Shown piece after piece: positions 6,308 through 8,762 of a stretch of 8,762 nt of DNA. This DNA comes from Bacillota bacterium (GTDB lineage: Bacteria > Bacillota > Desulfitobacteriia > Desulfitobacteriales > JAJXUE01). Location: NCBI GenBank assembly GCA_021786555.1, contig JAJYNB010000335.1, positions 1 through 8,762 on the forward strand, written 5' to 3'. The notes under the pieces were generated by a model. It was not told the origin of the DNA. It was given only the letters and a program-made list of their open reading frames with translations, and did not search any database. The position numbers and the translations under genes are program-made. Within the stretch, counting starts at the first letter, position 1. Every line of letters starts with the position of its first letter.

Positions 6308-7306
6308 ATGAGAGATGTGGCTTATCTGTTGGTGAGCCTGGGTGTGATCCTGTTGGGAGCGGAGGCTTTCACCAACGGCGTGGAGTGGCTGGGTAAAAGG
6401 TTGGGGCTGGGCGCAGGGGCTGTGGGCAGTATTTTGGCAGCGGTAGGTACGGCCCTGCCGGAAACCATGGTGCCTCTAATCGCCATTGTCTTTGGCCGGG
6501 GAAACGCCCATGCCAGCGAGGTCGGCATTGGCGCCATTCTTGGCGCCCCATTTATGCTGGCGACTTTAGCTTTTTTTGTCTCGGGTGTGGCTGCCTTATT
6601 GACCCGGGTGGGAGGCAGCCGGCGTAAGTTTATGATCGTGGACAAATCGATTATCGAGCGTGACCTGCGTTTTTTCCTGATTTCATATACTGTAGCCATT
6701 CTGGTGTCCTTTTACCCGGCCCATGGGGTGAAGACTGTAGTGGCCCTGTTTTTGCTGGCATCCTACGGGCTTTATGCCTTCCAGACAGTGCGGGACGGCA
6801 GGGGCGTGGATGAAGGGGATATTTCAGCCTTATATCTGGCTCCCAGGTCTCATGCGCCGGCGACAGCCATCATCCTGTTGCAGGTTTTCAGTGCCCTCCT
6901 GTTGATTGTAGCCGGGGCCAGGACCTTTGTGGGAGCTGTGGAGAATATTTCCCTGGCTTACGGGGTGGCTCCTTTTGTGCTGTCTTTGATTATTACTCCG
7001 GTTGCCACGGAGCTGCCGGAAAAGTTCAACAGTGTAATCTGGATTCGTCAGGGCAAGGATACCCTCGCTTTGGGCAATATTACAGGAGCTATGGTGTTTC
7101 AAAGTTCGATTATCCCTGCCATTGGTATCATGCTGACACCGTGGACCCTGGAACCGCTGGCCCTGGTGAGCGCGGGTCTGGCCCTGCTGGCTGCGGCCGT
7201 TCCCTTCTGGTTTGTGCGCACCAGGGGAAGGCTTAGGCCGACCCAGCTTCTCCTGGGGGGCTTTGTCTACCTTATATTTTTGTTTGCAGTCTTTTGGGTG
7301 CATTAG
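6308..7306 (+). CDS. Sodium/calcium exchanger (CaCA) family membrane protein
   Basis: A 332-residue, very hydrophobic protein with roughly ten membrane segments, the size of prokaryotic CaCA exchangers, which use ion gradients to export calcium or other cations across the cytoplasmic membrane. The two inverted alpha-repeats are visible: alpha-1 spans about 40-83 with GTALPE (E52), and alpha-2 spans about 220-270 with TELPE (T234-E238). The second halves of the repeats, normally GNxxGSNxxN, are changed to GAILGAPF (75-82) and GNITGAMVF (256-264), so the GSN asparagine is missing from both. Transport and substrate should therefore not be assumed to be calcium. The start is supported by AGGGGGA at 6297-6303, 4 nt upstream of the ATG. 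It lies 65 bases after engB on the same strand, likely co-transcribed, and ends before a strong terminator. Confidence 0.88.
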   Translation: MRDVAYLLVSLGVILLGAEAFTNGVEWLGKRLGLGAGAVGSILAAVGTALPETMVPLIAIVFGRGNAHASEVGIGAILGAPFMLATLAFFVSGVAALLTRVGGSRRKFMIVDKSIIERDLRFFLISYTVAILVSFYPAHGVKTVVALFLLASYGLYAFQTVRDGRGVDEGDISALYLAPRSHAPATAIILLQVFSALLLIVAGARTFVGAVENISLAYGVAPFVLSLIITPVATELPEKFNSVIWIRQGKDTLALGNITGAMVFQSSIIPAIGIMLTPWTLEPLALVSAGLALLAAAVPFWFVRTRGRLRPTQLLLGGFVYLIFLFAVFWVH

Positions 7307-7351
7307 TCAAAAAAACGGTGCCGGGTGCCTAAACTAATTAGAACCTATTTT

Positions 7352-7383
7352 GGGGAAGCCTGCCGGCTTCCCTTTTCCGTTTT
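7352..7383 (+). terminator. Rho-independent terminator after the exchanger gene
   Basis: GGGAAGCC (7353-7360) and GGCTTCCC (7365-7372) form an 8-bp stem with loop TGCC, followed by TTTT, CCG and TTTT. It separates the lon-engB-exchanger block from the HTH/PIN module. Confidence 0.9.
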
Positions 7384-7390
7384 GGCGTAT

Positions 7391-7419
7391 TTGGTTTTTT
7401 TGGAGTTTTTGGTTATAAT
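7391..7419 (+). promoter_or_regulatory. Promoter of the HTH/PIN module
   Basis: A perfect -10 TATAAT at 7414-7419 stands 17 nt after TTGGTT at 7391-7396 (three of six to TTGACA). The start would fall near 7426, giving a leader of only about 15 nt that begins at the Shine-Dalgarno itself. The rest of 7307-7440 shows only the terminator and AT-rich sequence. Confidence 0.6.
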
Positions 7420-7440
7420 AAAGTCAAGGAGGTGCTAACT

Positions 7441-7923
7441 ATGACCACTACTAAGAGTTCGGACAAGTCTTTAAAACTACCAATACCGAAGACACCTAAT
7501 GTGTCCAAACATGAATTAATCGAGGCGTTACTCCGCTCCGTGGAACAAAGGCATGTCGACGATGCAAGAAATGCTTTACGCATGCTTTTGATGGTGGATG
7601 CTCTGGAGGCCCAGATACCAAAAGACAGACTTGAAGCACTAAGTTCTATAGCGTTATCTCTTGCCGTGCAGGAAGAACCTAAATTTCTTACGACAGGGGA
7701 CGCTGCTAAGAAACTCGGCGTATCGGACCAAACAATTGTCAATTGGATTGAGGCAGGAAAGCTCAGAGCCGAAAAAACCTTAGGTGGCCACTATCGGGTA
7801 TACGCTGATCAGTTCAAAACCACAGATGAGCAAGACCAGGCATTTGATGAATTCTTCGACAGGATGCATAAGAGGTTTGAGCATTTGCCGCCAGTGGATG
7901 AAGATGATTTAGGGGACCTTTAA
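7441..7923 (+). CDS. Excisionase/MerR-type HTH DNA-binding protein, probable antitoxin
   Basis: A 160-residue protein. Residues about 82-125 form an excisionase-type winged helix-turn-helix: LTTGDAAKKLGVSDQTIVNW then GKLRAEKT, GGHYRVY. The N-terminal 75 residues look helical and are of no family I recognise; the C-terminal 30 are strongly acidic (PVDEDDLGDL at the end), as often seen in antitoxin segments that bind their toxin. ATG 7441 is chosen for the perfect AAGGAGGT at 7426-7433, 7 nt upstream; a GTG at 7432 would bury that site. The PIN-domain gene begins 2 nt after the stop, so the pair is translationally coupled. Inferred role: autorepressor and antitoxin of a VapBC-like pair; a plain regulator cannot be excluded. 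Base composition is AT-richer than the lon block, suggesting separate acquisition. Confidence 0.75.
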   Translation: MTTTKSSDKSLKLPIPKTPNVSKHELIEALLRSVEQRHVDDARNALRMLLMVDALEAQIPKDRLEALSSIALSLAVQEEPKFLTTGDAAKKLGVSDQTIVNWIEAGKLRAEKTLGGHYRVYADQFKTTDEQDQAFDEFFDRMHKRFEHLPPVDEDDLGDL

Positions 7924-7925
7924 GG

Positions 7926-8478
7926 ATGGATAGGGTTTTCCTTGATACGACAGTCTTTTGTGGTGCTATCTTAACCCAGGGAGTAAATTCTAAGCTTTTG
8001 CAACTGGCCAGGGCCGGGACAATTTTGATCCTGTGATCAGCGAAGTAGTGGTGTGCGAATTTATTCAAAAGTGTCGCAAGGGAATGCGGGGCCGAGTTTT
8101 TTCGGAGGATGACATAGATGATATTTTTTTGGCATAGTCACCCCGTTATTGGACTTCGAAAACATTAAAAGAGTTAGGTTGGGTAAAGAAATTTGGCTGA
8201 ATCTAGCCGAGTCTAACCTTCCCGTTCAGGAATACCTTTATCAGAAATTTTATGAGGATACAGGGGTTAGGAAAAAAGAGCTGCTGCATAGGCTAGCGGA
8301 ATATGGGATTAATGTAGACAAACTGGATCCAGGAGATCTACATGTGATGTATGGCGCCATAGAATACGACTGCAATATCATAATTACGGCTAATACAGAT
8401 GACTTCCCCAAAAGGATTGGACGAATAGATGTAGTGAAGCCGGGAGTTTATTATGATCTTATGATAAACGAACTTTGA
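7926..8478 (+). pseudogene. PIN-domain nuclease (VapC-like toxin), interrupted by two frameshifts
   Basis: Three successive frames give one continuous PIN-like protein of about 184 residues if a single base is restored at each of two points: in the TTTT run at 8023-8026 and in the seven-T run at 8124-8130. Frame one reads MDRVFLDTTVFCGAIL and hits TGA at 8034; frame two reads DPVISEVVVCEFIQK and ends at TAG 8135; frame three continues from about 8128 to TGA 8476-8478. PIN acidic positions are recognisable: D7 in FLDTT, E45 in VCEF, and the C-terminal DLHVM and TANTDDF segments. Such proteins are usually RNases paired with an upstream antitoxin. AGGGGA at 7911-7916 inside the HTH gene is a fair ribosome binding site. 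As written only about 36 residues are made from the first start. Both lesions are missing T in T runs, so sequencing error is a real alternative to decay. Confidence 0.8.
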
Positions 8479-8505
8479 TAATCCAATTAGGGTGAAAAAT
8501 CAAGG

Positions 8506-8530
8506 GAGCGTACGATAACACGCTTTTTTT
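8506..8530 (+). terminator. Terminator after the PIN gene
   Basis: AGCGT (8507-8511) and ACGCT (8520-8524) form a short stem with an 8-nt loop, followed by a run of six further T (8525-8530). It lies between two convergent genes. Confidence 0.65.
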
Positions 8531-8531
8531 A

Positions 8532-8762
8532 TTACTTGGACGTCATATCTATGTCCTGCGTGACTTGCTTAGGGAGGGGTTTCAGTTCGCTGAGGAGCAT
8601 GCCGGCGAGGATCAGGCAGGCACCGAGGGCTGCGGCGGGGCGTAGGGTTTCGCCCGCAAAGAAGTAGGCAAAGACGGCGGAGAAGACCGGTTCGGCGGCG
8701 AAAATTATGGCAGTACGGGTGGGGGTGGTGAATTGCTGCATCCTGGTCTGAACCAGAAAGGC
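8532..8762 (-). CDS. EamA/DMT-family permease, C-terminal end (5' end outside window)
   Basis: The minus-strand frame is open from the window edge to the TAA at 8534-8532, giving the last 76 residues. They begin AFLVQTRMQQFTTPTRTA, continue into a helix IIFAAEPVFSAVFAYFF, then a GETL turn and a last helix AAALGACLILAGMLLSEL, and end in a short hydrophilic tail. The pattern of an EPVF helix, a GE turn and a final GA-rich helix is characteristic of the second EamA repeat of drug/metabolite transporters. Members export amino acids, metabolites or drugs, but nothing here shows the substrate. The methionine at 8741-8739 is internal because the frame continues upstream in register with the family. 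The gene converges on the HTH/PIN module. Confidence 0.88.
   Translation of the reverse strand, partial: AFLVQTRMQQFTTPTRTAIIFAAEPVFSAVFAYFFAGETLRPAAALGACLILAGMLLSELKPLPKQVTQDIDMTSK

Noticed and set aside
7317..7329. GGTGCC repeated twice (7317-7322, 7324-7329) as a repeat element
   Set aside because: Only two 6-nt copies in direct orientation with no flanking symmetry; too short to support.
7432..7440. GTG start for the HTH gene at 7432
   Set aside because: It lies within the AAGGAGGTG ribosome binding site that serves the ATG at 7441.
7926..8478. Programmed ribosomal frameshifting joining the PIN frames
   Set aside because: Two separate shifts would be required, both at plain T runs without a typical slippery heptamer and stimulatory hairpin, and PIN toxins are not known to be made this way.

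Overview
The window looks like a piece of chromosome from a spore-forming, Gram-positive Clostridia-type bacterium of moderately high GC content (Peptococcaceae / Desulfotomaculum-like; an inference). The evidence is the Bacillus-type gene order lonB - lonA - engB(ysxC), strong AGGAGG-type ribosome binding sites, a candidate forespore (sigma-F/sigma-G) promoter in front of lonB, and dense GGGACGGTTC-type palindromic repeats of a kind I associate with such genomes. No species can be named from the sequence alone.

Layout. 1-554: C-terminal part of a major facilitator transporter that begins outside the window. 659-2359: lonB, a membrane-anchored Lon-type protease, followed by a clear terminator. 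2397-2704: a gene-free stretch with two inverted palindromic units, a 28-nt direct repeat pair, a heptamer tandem repeat and a GC palindrome. 2777-5188: lonA, the classical ATP-dependent Lon protease, with its own extended -10 promoter. 5189-5630: a second gene-free stretch, with a 12-bp hairpin and a cluster of six palindromic units. 5631-6242: engB/ysxC, a ribosome-assembly GTPase. 6308-7306: a sodium/calcium exchanger-family membrane protein, then a strong terminator. 7441-8478: an AT-richer two-gene module, an excisionase-type HTH protein followed by a PIN-domain gene broken by two frameshifts, ending in a terminator. 8532-8762: the 3' end of an EamA/DMT-family permease on the minus strand, convergent with the module.

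How it fits together. The lonB-lonA-engB block is a conserved housekeeping unit for protein quality control and ribosome assembly. lonB may be switched on in the forespore, while lonA has a vegetative-type promoter. The HTH/PIN pair resembles a VapBC-like toxin-antitoxin module whose toxin is either decayed or mis-sequenced.

The most unusual structure is the repeat family in the two spacers flanking lonA. The central core GGGACGGTTC is kept, often in quasi-palindromic form, while the outer arms change from unit to unit and stay complementary to each other. This covariation implies that the folded form (DNA or RNA hairpin) matters, as in REP/REPIN-like elements mobilised in trans. No transposase is present in the window.
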